Below are positions 1-5,574 of a stretch of DNA of 5,760 bases, piece by piece (the stretch's first letter is position 1; each line of letters starts with the position of its first letter). Source of the DNA: Acidilobaceae archaeon (GTDB taxonomy: Archaea > Thermoproteota > Thermoprotei_A > Sulfolobales > Acidilobaceae); assembly GCA_027081695.1 (NCBI GenBank), contig JALWJI010000043.1, positions 1 through 5,760 of the forward strand, read 5' to 3'. The notes under the pieces were generated by a model, which saw nothing but the letters and a program-made list of their open reading frames with translations, did not search any database and had not been told where the DNA came from. The position numbers were made by a program, and so were the translations under genes.

Positions 1-1811
1 ACTGCGGACACCAATTCACCGCGGACGTAGACAAATGCCCTGTATGTGGCAGTACAAGGATAAGAGATTCTAGACAAATAGTGAGTGATCTCCGCAGAAT
101 AGCATGGGAAGTAGATACAGTATTGATCGGGACTGATCCCGATGTTGAGGGAGAGAAGATAGGATGGGACGTATCGGTTCTTTTGAGACCATATAGTAGA
201 AGGATAGAAAGACTCGAGTTCCACGAGGTTACTAAAAGAGCTATACTAGAGGCATTAAAGAACACTAGAGAATTCGACCAGAATCTAATAGATGCACAGA
301 TAGTGCGTAGAGTTGAAGATAGATGGATAGGCTTCTCGCTCTCGCCTCTACTCTGGTGCCACTTCTGGCCCAGACACTATTGTCAGTTGCTGAAAGACTT
401 CTATGCTATTCCAGGAAAGAAACAAATGTTCATATCCCATGAGCTAGAGAGATGCTCATCAATGAGATTCTACTATAACCTAAGTGCGGGAAGAGTACAG
501 ACCCCTGTTCTGGGATGGATAGTACAGAGAACACACGAATCAAAGAAAAAGGTTCTAGCCATCAGGATCCACATAGACGGAGCGTATCTCAGCACAAGAA
601 TAGACGAGTTAAAGGGAGAGGTAATAGAACTACAGAGAGTTCTAAAAGGAAAGAAACTTGTCGAGCATGAAGTCTCTATAGAACTACTAGAGGAGAGAGA
701 GGATAACCTCTATCCGCCTCCACCGTACACTACAGATGCTCTTCTATTCGATGCAAGCAGGATACTAAGAATGAGCGCACCGGAAACAATGAGACTAGCT
801 CAAAACCTCTTCGAATGGGGTCTCATAACATACCATAGGACCGATAGCACACGGGTAAGTGACAAAGGAATACAGGTTGCGAGGGAATGGCTAAGCGAGC
901 GCTTCGGAGAATCATATAGAGAACTATTCAAGCCTAGGCAGTGGGGTGAGGGAGGAGCTCACGAAGCAATCAGGCCTACACGGCCGATCGACGCGGATAG
1001 ACTAAGAAACCTTGTAGACGAAGGAGTACTTGAGTTCCCCGGCCAGATCACACAGAGACATCTAAGACTTTACGATCTAATATTCAGGAGATTCATAGCG
1101 AGTCAGATGAGGGAAGCTAAGGTTAGACGAGTAAAGTACAAAGTAAGCTTCCCACCATATGATGCGTGGTTTGAAGCCGAGAGAGTTATCCAAGCCGCTA
1201 GATCTGAGAACGAAATGGGCTTCCTACTCATATGGCCCTACACTAGGCTCTCCGAAGAACTACCAGTGGGATCGTTCTGGTCTAAGATAGAGGTATACAA
1301 GGTACCCCTTGTACCACTATATACCCAAGGAGACGTAATAGAGGAAATGAAGAAGCGAGGCATCGGTAGGCCAAGCACATATGCCAAGATAATAGAGACA
1401 TTGCTTAGAAGACGTTATATTACCAGGCCACCTGGTGCGAAAGGAGACTATCTCGTATCTACGATCAGAGGTGAACACGTGTATAACTATCTTACAAAGA
1501 ACATAGTAGAGTATAAAGACGACTTTAAACCACTAGGTGATAAAGCGGTCGAAGTAATAAGAAACATACCGCATCTGGTTTCAGAGGAGAGAACTCGCCA
1601 GCTAGAACAGAGAATGAATGAGATCGAGACTGGGAAAACAACTAGAGTTAAAGTACTCGAAGAAGTGTACAATGAAATAGGGCCACTGGCTTCAGCAATT
1701 AGCAAAATCCCAGACGAGCTAAGACAGTCTAAACCACCTCGTGGCTCGTTCCACGAATGCATCTCTATGGCGACCATAGTCGTGACGAGTAGGGAGGGTC
1801 GAAGAATATGA
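1..1811 (+). CDS. rgy: Reverse gyrase, C-terminal (topoisomerase IA) part; 5'-truncated by the window edge
   Basis: The reading frame is open from base 3 and ends at TGA 1809-1811; the true start lies outside the window. Reverse gyrase is an ATP-dependent enzyme that introduces positive supercoils, joining a helicase-like N-terminal half (not seen here) to a type IA topoisomerase half (seen here). Visible in order: the end of a zinc finger (CG at 3-8, then CPVCG from 36) preceding a Toprim acidic cluster DPDVEGE (Asp 135 and 141, Glu 147 and 153), NLSAGRVQTP (from 477), the active-site stretch LITYHRTDS with catalytic Tyr at 831-833, HEAIRPT (from 960) and GIGRPSTYA (from 1359). About 600 residues are present, as expected for the topoisomerase half of a protein of about 1,200. 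The presence of the internal zinc finger argues that this is reverse gyrase and not a plain topoisomerase I, although the helicase half must be confirmed outside the window. Crenarchaea often carry two reverse gyrases; which paralogue this is cannot be told here. Confidence 0.95.
   Translation, partial: CGHQFTADVDKCPVCGSTRIRDSRQIVSDLRRIAWEVDTVLIGTDPDVEGEKIGWDVSVLLRPYSRRIERLEFHEVTKRAILEALKNTREFDQNLIDAQIVRRVEDRWIGFSLSPLLWCHFWPRHYCQLLKDFYAIPGKKQMFISHELERCSSMRFYYNLSAGRVQTPVLGWIVQRTHESKKKVLAIRIHIDGAYLSTRIDELKGEVIELQRVLKGKKLVEHEVSIELLEEREDNLYPPPPYTTDALLFDASRILRMSAPETMRLAQNLFEWGLITYHRTDSTRVSDKGIQVAREWLSERFGESYRELFKPRQWGEGGAHEAIRPTRPIDADRLRNLVDEGVLEFPGQITQRHLRLYDLIFRRFIASQMREAKVRRVKYKVSFPPYDAWFEAERVIQAARSENEMGFLLIWPYTRLSEELPVGSFWSKIEVYKVPLVPLYTQGDVIEEMKKRGIGRPSTYAKIIETLLRRRYITRPPGAKGDYLVSTIRGEHVYNYLTKNIVEYKDDFKPLGDKAVEVIRNIPHLVSEERTRQLEQRMNEIETGKTTRVKVLEEVYNEIGPLASAISKIPDELRQSKPPRGSFHECISMATIVVTSREGRRI
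1793..1811 (+). promoter_or_regulatory. RBS and ATGA stop/start overlap coupling reverse gyrase to the next gene
   Basis: GGAGG at 1793-1797 lies about 10 bases before ATG 1808 and is complementary to the usual archaeal 16S 3' end. ATGA at 1808-1811 contains both the start codon of the nitrilase-like gene and the TGA stop of reverse gyrase. This arrangement normally means one mRNA and re-initiation or translational coupling. It also fixes the downstream start. Confidence 0.8.
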
Positions 1812-2725
1812 GCAGAACATCCTCTTTAAGAATCGGGGTTATACATGCGAGGATCAAGTTAGGCTCGAAAAGGGCGAATACCAGGAAGCTTAAGAGCCTC
1901 GTGGCGTCTCTCGTCGACGACTACAAGGTAGACCTTGTTGTTCTCCCTCCCTATCCTTTTACAGGACCAGTAATCAACTACTATACTCCTAACCGTCTTA
2001 AACACGCCATGTCGAATTATGCGGAGAGAATAGGGCGTAGGCTTCCAGGAAATAGTATACTAGTGAATCCTATCGAGTGGGCCGTAAAATTAAATGTTAG
2101 CATACTAGTAGGACCTATGATTGAAAGGGCAGGGCCTAGGCTCTACATTACGAGTGTTCTAATAGACGAATATGGTAGTATAGTTTCAAAGTATAGGAAG
2201 ATGAGCCTGACGCCGGAAGAGACAAAATACGGTATAAACAGGGGCAAGGATCCGGGCATATTCTATGTGTCAAGTAAAGATGCTAAGATAGGGGTATTCA
2301 TAGACGAAGACCTTGCCTACCCAGAAGTGTTTAGATTCATGCAGAAAGAAGAGGTCAACATCGTGATCGGCTTCATGCTACCATATCCGTCTGCGTACTT
2401 CAAGATGACCCGTGACCTAGGACATATAATGACCATGGATAAATCAATGGTCGAGACATTCCTAGCAGTTAGAAGCAAGGAAATAGGAATACCAATACTA
2501 CTAGTGGGGGGCATAGTTGAAGACGTAGGAAACCACGGTAAACTAGCCTATATGAACACTATTCCTGTCGAGCCCGACGTAGGAGTGATACAAGAAAAAG
2601 AAAAGGGTCTAGAGGAAATAGACACTGTATTTATTGTCGATGTAGATGTAAGGCATAGTAGGGCCCTGCCATTGAATCCGAATATAACGGAAACCGTCAA
2701 GAGACTCTGCAAATCCTTGAAATAA
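1808..2725 (+). CDS. Carbon-nitrogen hydrolase (nitrilase) fold protein, probably catalytically inactive
   Basis: This 305-residue protein has the length and layout of a single-domain carbon-nitrogen hydrolase. The strand DLVVLPPYPFTG (42-53) aligns with the family's PExxxTG segment, YRKMSLTPEE (129-138) with the lysine segment, and GVFIDEDLAYPEVFR (162-176) with the usual GxxICYDxxFPExxR. Active members use a Glu-Lys-Cys triad to cleave nitriles or amides. Here only Lys131 is kept: the Glu position is Pro48 and the nucleophilic Cys position is Asp166, while the flanking residues (TG at 52-53, Asp168, Pro172-Glu173, Arg176) are retained. I infer a folded but non-hydrolytic, possibly binding or scaffolding, member. 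It overlaps reverse gyrase by 4 bases and has a good Shine-Dalgarno sequence, so it should be made along with it. No signal peptide or membrane segment is seen, so it is probably cytoplasmic. The fold call is firm; the function is unknown. Confidence 0.85.
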   Translation: MSRTSSLRIGVIHARIKLGSKRANTRKLKSLVASLVDDYKVDLVVLPPYPFTGPVINYYTPNRLKHAMSNYAERIGRRLPGNSILVNPIEWAVKLNVSILVGPMIERAGPRLYITSVLIDEYGSIVSKYRKMSLTPEETKYGINRGKDPGIFYVSSKDAKIGVFIDEDLAYPEVFRFMQKEEVNIVIGFMLPYPSAYFKMTRDLGHIMTMDKSMVETFLAVRSKEIGIPILLVGGIVEDVGNHGKLAYMNTIPVEPDVGVIQEKEKGLEEIDTVFIVDVDVRHSRALPLNPNITETVKRLCKSLK

Positions 2726-2728
2726 TCC

Positions 2729-2741
2729 TTTCTATTCTTTT
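2729..2741 (+). terminator. T-rich archaeal terminator after the reverse gyrase/nitrilase-like unit
   Basis: Four bases after the TAA stop comes a pyrimidine run with T-tracts (TTCTATTCTTTT). No hairpin precedes it, as is usual for archaeal intrinsic termination at oligo-T. Placed at the end of the two-gene unit, it probably closes that transcript. Confidence 0.5.
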
Positions 2742-2846
2742 CCCGTCTACAGAGCTGAAGATCCTGGAAAAGAAATATCCTCATAAATAAGCATAAGGAA
2801 ACCACGTATGGGAGAAGTATAACGTATTATTTTATTATCATGTGGA

Positions 2847-2866
2847 TTTCATTAGTTTAAATGAAA
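2847..2866 (+). promoter_or_regulatory. Promoter of the CBS gene: TATA box inside a 7-bp-arm inverted repeat
   Basis: TTTAAAT at 2856-2862 is a good archaeal TATA element; a start site about 25 bases downstream would give a leader of about 15-20 bases before GTG 2904. The TATA box is straddled by perfect 7-bp arms TTTCATT (2847-2853) and AATGAAA (2860-2866) with a 6-base spacer. A protein bound to this dyad would block TBP/TFB, so it is a candidate operator. The rest of the 2726-2903 gap shows only the terminator and AT-rich sequence. Confidence 0.5.
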
Positions 2867-2891
2867 GAACTGAGTTATACAGAATGGTTTA

Positions 2892-2897
2892 GAGGTG
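2892..2897 (+). promoter_or_regulatory. Ribosome binding site GAGGTG that fixes the CBS gene start
   Basis: GAGGTG is a near-full match to the archaeal anti-Shine-Dalgarno sequence and sits 6 bases before GTG 2904. This makes GTG 2904 more likely than the overlapping in-frame GTG at 2895. Confidence 0.65.
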
Positions 2898-2903
2898 GTC
2901 ATC

Positions 2904-3335
2904 GTGGCAAGGGAAGACATGGGTCCTCCAGTAATTACCGTTGCCTCCCACTCGCCTATAGTCTTGAAAGAAGAAGATACAGTTGCTAGAGCCGTACAAT
3001 TAATGGCGGAGCATAATATAGGTGCCGTAGTTATTGTAGATGATTCTATGAAGCCTATAGGTATCTTTACGGAGAGGGATCTATTGATAAAGGTATGTGC
3101 TAAAGGACTTGATATGAGTTCTGTGACGCTGAAAGATGTAATGACGAAGAATCCGTTCACTATCAAAGAGGAGACACCGGTTAAGCAGGCGCTGGAGATA
3201 ATGTTGAATTTCGGGTTTAGACACCTACCGATTGTGGATGAGTCTGGTACTCTCATAGGTATTGTCAGTATAAGGGATCTCTCGAAGCCTCTTGCTCTTG
3301 ATGTTGACGTGAGTGAATTGCATTCTGCGGGTTGA
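2904..3335 (+). CDS. Small protein of two CBS domains
   Basis: The 143-residue protein consists almost entirely of a tandem CBS pair (Bateman module). CBS1 covers about residues 10-65 and contains NIGAVVIVDD and GIFTERDL; CBS2 covers about 77-130 and contains VMTKNPFTI, FRHLPIVDE and GIVSIRDL. The T/S-x-R-D stretches (Thr56-Asp59, Ser122-Asp125) are where family members contact the ribose/phosphates of AMP, ATP or SAM. No catalytic domain is attached, so it presumably acts as a ligand-sensing partner of another protein; the partner is not identifiable. I prefer GTG 2904 as start because GAGGTG at 2892-2897 then lies 6 bases upstream as a ribosome binding site; starting at GTG 2895 would put the start codon inside that site. 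It has its own promoter and terminator, so it is probably monocistronic. CBS pairs of this size are common in archaea. Confidence 0.9.
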   Translation: MAREDMGPPVITVASHSPIVLKEEDTVARAVQLMAEHNIGAVVIVDDSMKPIGIFTERDLLIKVCAKGLDMSSVTLKDVMTKNPFTIKEETPVKQALEIMLNFGFRHLPIVDESGTLIGIVSIRDLSKPLALDVDVSELHSAG

Positions 3336-3359
3336 TTAGCTGGGATTAGATCCGGTTAT

Positions 3360-3375
3360 CTTTTATTTTTAAAAG
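3360..3375 (+). terminator. T-tract terminator after the CBS gene
   Basis: CTTTTATTTTTAAAAG, 24 bases beyond the CBS stop codon, holds two T-tracts and a weak CTTTT/AAAAG dyad. It fits archaeal oligo-T termination and would separate the CBS gene from the regulator downstream. Confidence 0.55.
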
Positions 3376-3442
3376 TTGGTTTCATGTAAAAACTAATTTC
3401 TTAATGTTTGTATTGTTTTGTTGTTATTTCGAAGATAGATAT

Positions 3443-3455
3443 TTAACGCCGTTAA
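3443..3455. repeat. Perfect 13-bp palindrome upstream of the AbrB/PhoU-like gene promoter
   Basis: TTAACG-C-CGTTAA is a perfect dyad with a one-base centre, ending 4 bases before the TATA-like element at 3459-3466. The position (BRE/upstream activator region) makes it a candidate operator. The protein encoded just downstream has an AbrB-type DNA-binding domain, so autoregulation is possible but unproven. Confidence 0.5.
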
Positions 3456-3458
3456 CTA

Positions 3459-3466
3459 TTTATATG
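3459..3466 (+). promoter_or_regulatory. TATA box for the AbrB/PhoU-like gene
   Basis: TTTATATG is centred about 37 bases before TTG 3500, which predicts a start site near 3487 and a leader of about 13 bases carrying GGTG (3490-3493) as a short Shine-Dalgarno sequence. A second candidate, CTTAAATA (3475-3482), would give an almost leaderless mRNA; its spacing to TTG is slightly short. The 3336-3499 gap otherwise holds the terminator, the palindrome and AT-rich DNA, with no gene. Confidence 0.5.
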
Positions 3467-3499
3467 GACTCAAGCTTAAATAGAACAGTGGTGTAGGAC

Positions 3500-4417
3500 T
3501 TGAGCGTCCAAGTAACTAAACGCCGCGTTCAGCGGCTAGGAGGTTCTAGCCTTATAATTACGCTTCCCAAAAACTGGGTAAAGAAACTCGGCCTCATAGC
3601 AGGAGATGAGGTCATAGTAGTAGATGAGGGAGCACATCTCAAGATACTCCCTAGCACGGAAGATACCGAGAGAAGACTCAAATCTATAATTGTGAAATAT
3701 GGTTCGAATATGAAAAATATGAGATTATCCGAGATTGTTGAATGCGCATTCTCTAAAGGCATAGACTGGGTCTATCTATACCCATCTCGTTCAACTATGA
3801 GCTTAGTAGAAGAAAGTCTAGGAGAACTAGATGAGTCAGACTACGTAGCAAACTACACAGTATATCCCGATCACATAGAGATAATGATCAACAGAAGCAA
3901 TTCCGACTCCGCCACCATAATTAAAGATATAAGAAGATTCATGCTGGAAGCAATAGATGCAGTGGAGAACGAAGAAGAACTAGAAAACATATTCAAAACA
4001 ATACACGAGCGAATAAATGAGATAACCCATGTAATGTCAAAAAGAGGAATAATAGCATGCCAAGAAACACCAATGGATCCATCAGCAGTAGGAATACTTA
4101 AAACAATAGCGATTCAATTCAGACATCTACTCTCGTCCATCAACACAATAGAAGACGAAGAAGAGAAAACACACCTGAGAGAAGCCCTCCGAACAATAAT
4201 ATTATCTGTCATGGGAGGACTATCCAATAACAGTATAAAGAGACTAGGCTTAGCAAAAGAAGAGATTGAAAACGTTAAAGAGAAAATAAGTTTAATTAAG
4301 AATCCAGCTATGAGAGGCTTCATACTAAGCTTCATGGACTCATTAAAGCTCTTAATCAACACAGCTTCATGTGCAATTGTTAGAGGGCAAACTCAGCCTT
4401 CTCCCGGTTATCAGTAA
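3500..4417 (+). CDS. AbrB-type DNA-binding domain fused to PhoU-like helical region; phosphate-uptake-regulator family
   Basis: This 305-residue protein opens with KRRVQRLGGSSLIITLPKNWVKKLGLIAGDEVIVV (about 7-41), the swapped-hairpin AbrB/SpoVT fold typical of archaeal PhoU-related regulators. A middle region (about 55-135) with SIIVKYGSN and a strand-rich stretch leads to a long helical C-terminus (about 136-295), which includes the acidic helix around 155-178 and the final MRGFILSFMDSLKLLINTAS helix, as in PhoU-like domains. Bacterial PhoU restrains phosphate transport through Pst and PhoR; archaeal relatives add the DNA-binding domain and are thought to act as transcription regulators. The usual metal-binding E/DxxxD repeats of PhoU are not obvious here, so ligand and role are uncertain. 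No pst genes are in the window. TTG 3500 is the only reasonable start: an in-frame TAG at 3494-3496 lies just upstream, and the AbrB motif begins within a few residues. Cytoplasmic. Confidence 0.8.
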   Translation: MSVQVTKRRVQRLGGSSLIITLPKNWVKKLGLIAGDEVIVVDEGAHLKILPSTEDTERRLKSIIVKYGSNMKNMRLSEIVECAFSKGIDWVYLYPSRSTMSLVEESLGELDESDYVANYTVYPDHIEIMINRSNSDSATIIKDIRRFMLEAIDAVENEEELENIFKTIHERINEITHVMSKRGIIACQETPMDPSAVGILKTIAIQFRHLLSSINTIEDEEEKTHLREALRTIILSVMGGLSNNSIKRLGLAKEEIENVKEKISLIKNPAMRGFILSFMDSLKLLINTASCAIVRGQTQPSPGYQ

Positions 4418-4431
4418 TCGCAAATCTATTG

Positions 4432-4471
4432 TTTCTTAAAGAAAAAATTAGTTTAATCGATCTAAATTTTT
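4432..4471 (+). terminator. Terminator region after the AbrB/PhoU-like gene, two overlapping dyads ending in T5
   Basis: TTTCTT-A-AAGAAA (4432-4444) is a perfect palindrome. It overlaps a second dyad pairing the A-run and TTAG at 4443-4451 with CTAAATTTTT at 4462-4471 (9 pairs, one bulged A at 4464), which ends in five Ts. All pairs are A-T rich, so the T-tract may be what matters for archaeal RNA polymerase. Confidence 0.45.
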
Positions 4472-4477
4472 CAATTC

Positions 4478-4485
4478 TTTATAAT
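4478..4485 (+). promoter_or_regulatory. TATA box giving a probable leaderless mRNA for the plus-strand NTase-like gene
   Basis: TTTATAAT is centred about 27 bases before TTG 4509, the spacing expected between TATA and the transcription start in archaea. No Shine-Dalgarno sequence precedes TTG 4509. An imperfect dyad around ACTAGT (4486-4497) lies between the TATA box and the start. Confidence 0.6.
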
Positions 4486-4508
4486 AACACTAGTATTGGG
4501 ATATCCAG

Positions 4509-5066
4509 TTGTGCGAAGAAAAAATTGCAGGGTGCGTTTACACGCGTCTAAGTAGAGAATTGCCGAAACTCGTTCAGCGCTATCCGGGAGGGATCAAAAG
4601 GATCCTGAAGACCCTAAGACAGGAAAAATATACGAGTCATACGTGGCAATATCTTAAACGCTACATTGCTGATCAAATAGTGTCATGTCTGATCGATCCA
4701 GAAGCATCCTGCTACAGGGACTGTATAAAGGAGATATATCTAGCCGACTTGACAGGCGGACAACACAGCTATTATAGTGGGCACGGAGGAAAAGACCTCG
4801 ACATTATAATCGTATTGGATGAAAACTGTAAAGACAAAATCAACGAGAAATCAATAGAAAAACGCATTGAAGAGAACGTCTACTTTATACTTCAGGAGAT
4901 ATTTGACGAAGACTTCTATAAACTTCTAGGAATCCCTAATATAATAGAAATACATCTTGTCACAGGACCAGACTGCTACCCATATTATCAAATGGTTGCA
5001 AATCGAAGCAGGTCGCTCATAAAAGTGTGGGAGATTAACTCTAATCAGGAGGCCAGACGCGGATAG
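4509..5066 (+). CDS. Nucleotidyltransferase-fold-like protein, family not recognised (plus-strand member of a convergent pair)
   Basis: The 185-residue protein has a core KEIYLADLTGG (74-84), a loop, then GGKDLDIIIVL (93-103; Asp96 and Asp98) and later NIIEIHLVTGPD (144-155; Glu147, His149). A glycine turn followed by hDhDh on a strand and a third acidic residue on a later strand is the layout of the minimal nucleotidyltransferase fold, with metal ligands Asp96, Asp98 and perhaps Glu147. The glycine motif is GG and not the usual GS, and the loop is long (12 residues from GG to DxD), so the activity is not assured. The N-terminal 60 residues are helical and basic; there are seven cysteines in all. 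TTG 4509 is chosen because an in-frame stop lies at 4491 and the TATA spacing fits a leaderless mRNA; a shorter TTG start at 4560 is possible. Its closest visible relative is the opposite-strand gene, with which it overlaps by 26 bp. I do not know a name or substrate. Confidence 0.75.
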   Translation: MCEEKIAGCVYTRLSRELPKLVQRYPGGIKRILKTLRQEKYTSHTWQYLKRYIADQIVSCLIDPEASCYRDCIKEIYLADLTGGQHSYYSGHGGKDLDIIIVLDENCKDKINEKSIEKRIEENVYFILQEIFDEDFYKLLGIPNIIEIHLVTGPDCYPYYQMVANRSRSLIKVWEINSNQEARRG

Positions 5067-5496
5067 CGTATGAGAACGGGCTCTTTACAAGGCGTCCATA
5101 GTATGAGTCATAGGAAGTTATGATGTGTATTTCGATGAGATCAGGCTTCAGAATAGTCAGTGCAACCTCTCCGATGATATAGTATAGTTGAGTGTTAAAG
5201 TAACTCTCAAGGATTTTCTTTAGATCCTTTTCGACAGGCTTGAGATCAGGTTTCACCTTTACTATAAGGTCAATGTCTCTTCCAAGAAAATCAGATCTTG
5301 GCTCTCCACCGCTCAGATCAACGTAATAGATCTCCTCTACGTACTCTCGTCCGATTAAATTCACGATACATTTGGATACAGCCTCGGCGATTGTCATCTT
5401 AAGCTTAGGTGGCCACGTCGGCAGCTTTCTTAGATCTCTCTCTAAGTTGTCGCATTTCCTTATTCCAGATGCGATCTCTACTATTATCCAGGACAT
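5041..5496 (-). CDS. Nucleotidyltransferase-fold-like protein, homologue of the facing gene (minus-strand member of the pair)
   Basis: The 151-residue protein carries EEIYYVDLSGGEPRSDFLGRDIDLIVKV (54-81; Asp74, Asp76) and DLIEIHIITSYD (119-130; Glu122, His124), matching the plus-strand neighbour block for block. Shared features are IYxxDLT/SGG, DhD, IEIHhhT, Asp 8 residues after that Glu, and a closing IK/RVW. As a nucleotidyltransferase-like core, GG plus RDIDLIV is closer to the usual motif than in its partner. It is shorter at the N-terminus, lacking most of the basic helical extension. ATG 5496 is preferred: AGGTG (5509-5505 on this strand) lies 8 bases upstream, and no other in-frame start exists before an upstream TGA. 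The start is therefore preceded by a long leader rich in inverted repeats. Its last codons lie inside the coding end of the facing gene. Substrate and role unknown; no HEPN or other toxin-antitoxin partner is adjacent. Confidence 0.8.
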   Translation of the reverse strand: MSWIIVEIASGIRKCDNLERDLRKLPTWPPKLKMTIAEAVSKCIVNLIGREYVEEIYYVDLSGGEPRSDFLGRDIDLIVKVKPDLKPVEKDLKKILESYFNTQLYYIIGEVALTILKPDLIEIHIITSYDSYYGRLVKSPFSYAIRVWPPD

Positions 5497-5504
5497 ATCT
5501 ATTA

Positions 5505-5509
5505 CACCT
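5505..5509 (-). promoter_or_regulatory. Ribosome binding site AGGTG of the minus-strand NTase-like gene
   Basis: On the minus strand AGGTG ends 8 bases before ATG 5496. It decides the start, and shows that this mRNA has a leader, unlike its partner gene, which appears leaderless. Confidence 0.6.
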
Positions 5510-5543
5510 GTGGATCCTGCTGGCTCTAAGCAATGTTCGAGTC

Positions 5544-5556
5544 ATACCGGTGGTAT
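5544..5556. repeat. Inverted repeat ATACC-GGT-GGTAT
   Basis: Perfect 5-bp arms around a 3-base centre, about 48 bases upstream of the minus-strand gene. It is the closest to that gene of three consecutive dyads in this spacer. Confidence 0.45.
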
Positions 5557-5562
5557 TGGTAA

Positions 5563-5573
5563 ACAATGATTGT
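5563..5573. repeat. Palindrome ACAAT-G-ATTGT
   Basis: A perfect 11-bp dyad with a single central base, one base away from the large hairpin that follows. It may be an operator half-site pair or part of a leader structure. Confidence 0.4.
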
Positions 5574-5574
5574 A

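Noticed and set aside
81..1811. Treating GTG 81 as the true start of a split, stand-alone topoisomerase gene
   Set aside because: The same frame is open and clearly homologous upstream to base 3 (zinc finger CG...CPVCGS), so 81 is just an internal valine codon of a gene cut by the window edge.
2548..2805. Minus-strand open frame antisense to the end of the nitrilase-like gene
   Set aside because: It is a shadow of a strongly supported gene, with no motif and no ribosome binding site that I could see.
2895..2903. GTG 2895 as start of the CBS protein
   Set aside because: It lies inside the GAGGTG ribosome binding site that serves GTG 2904, and it would add only three residues with no domain content.
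4509..5496. MNT/HEPN-type toxin-antitoxin module
   Set aside because: Both genes look NTase-like, they converge and are not in an operon, and neither shows the HEPN RxxxxH motif.
5535..5543. GTTCGAGTC resembling a tRNA T-arm
   Set aside because: Flanking bases give only three stem pairs, and no matching acceptor, D or anticodon arms can be found upstream.
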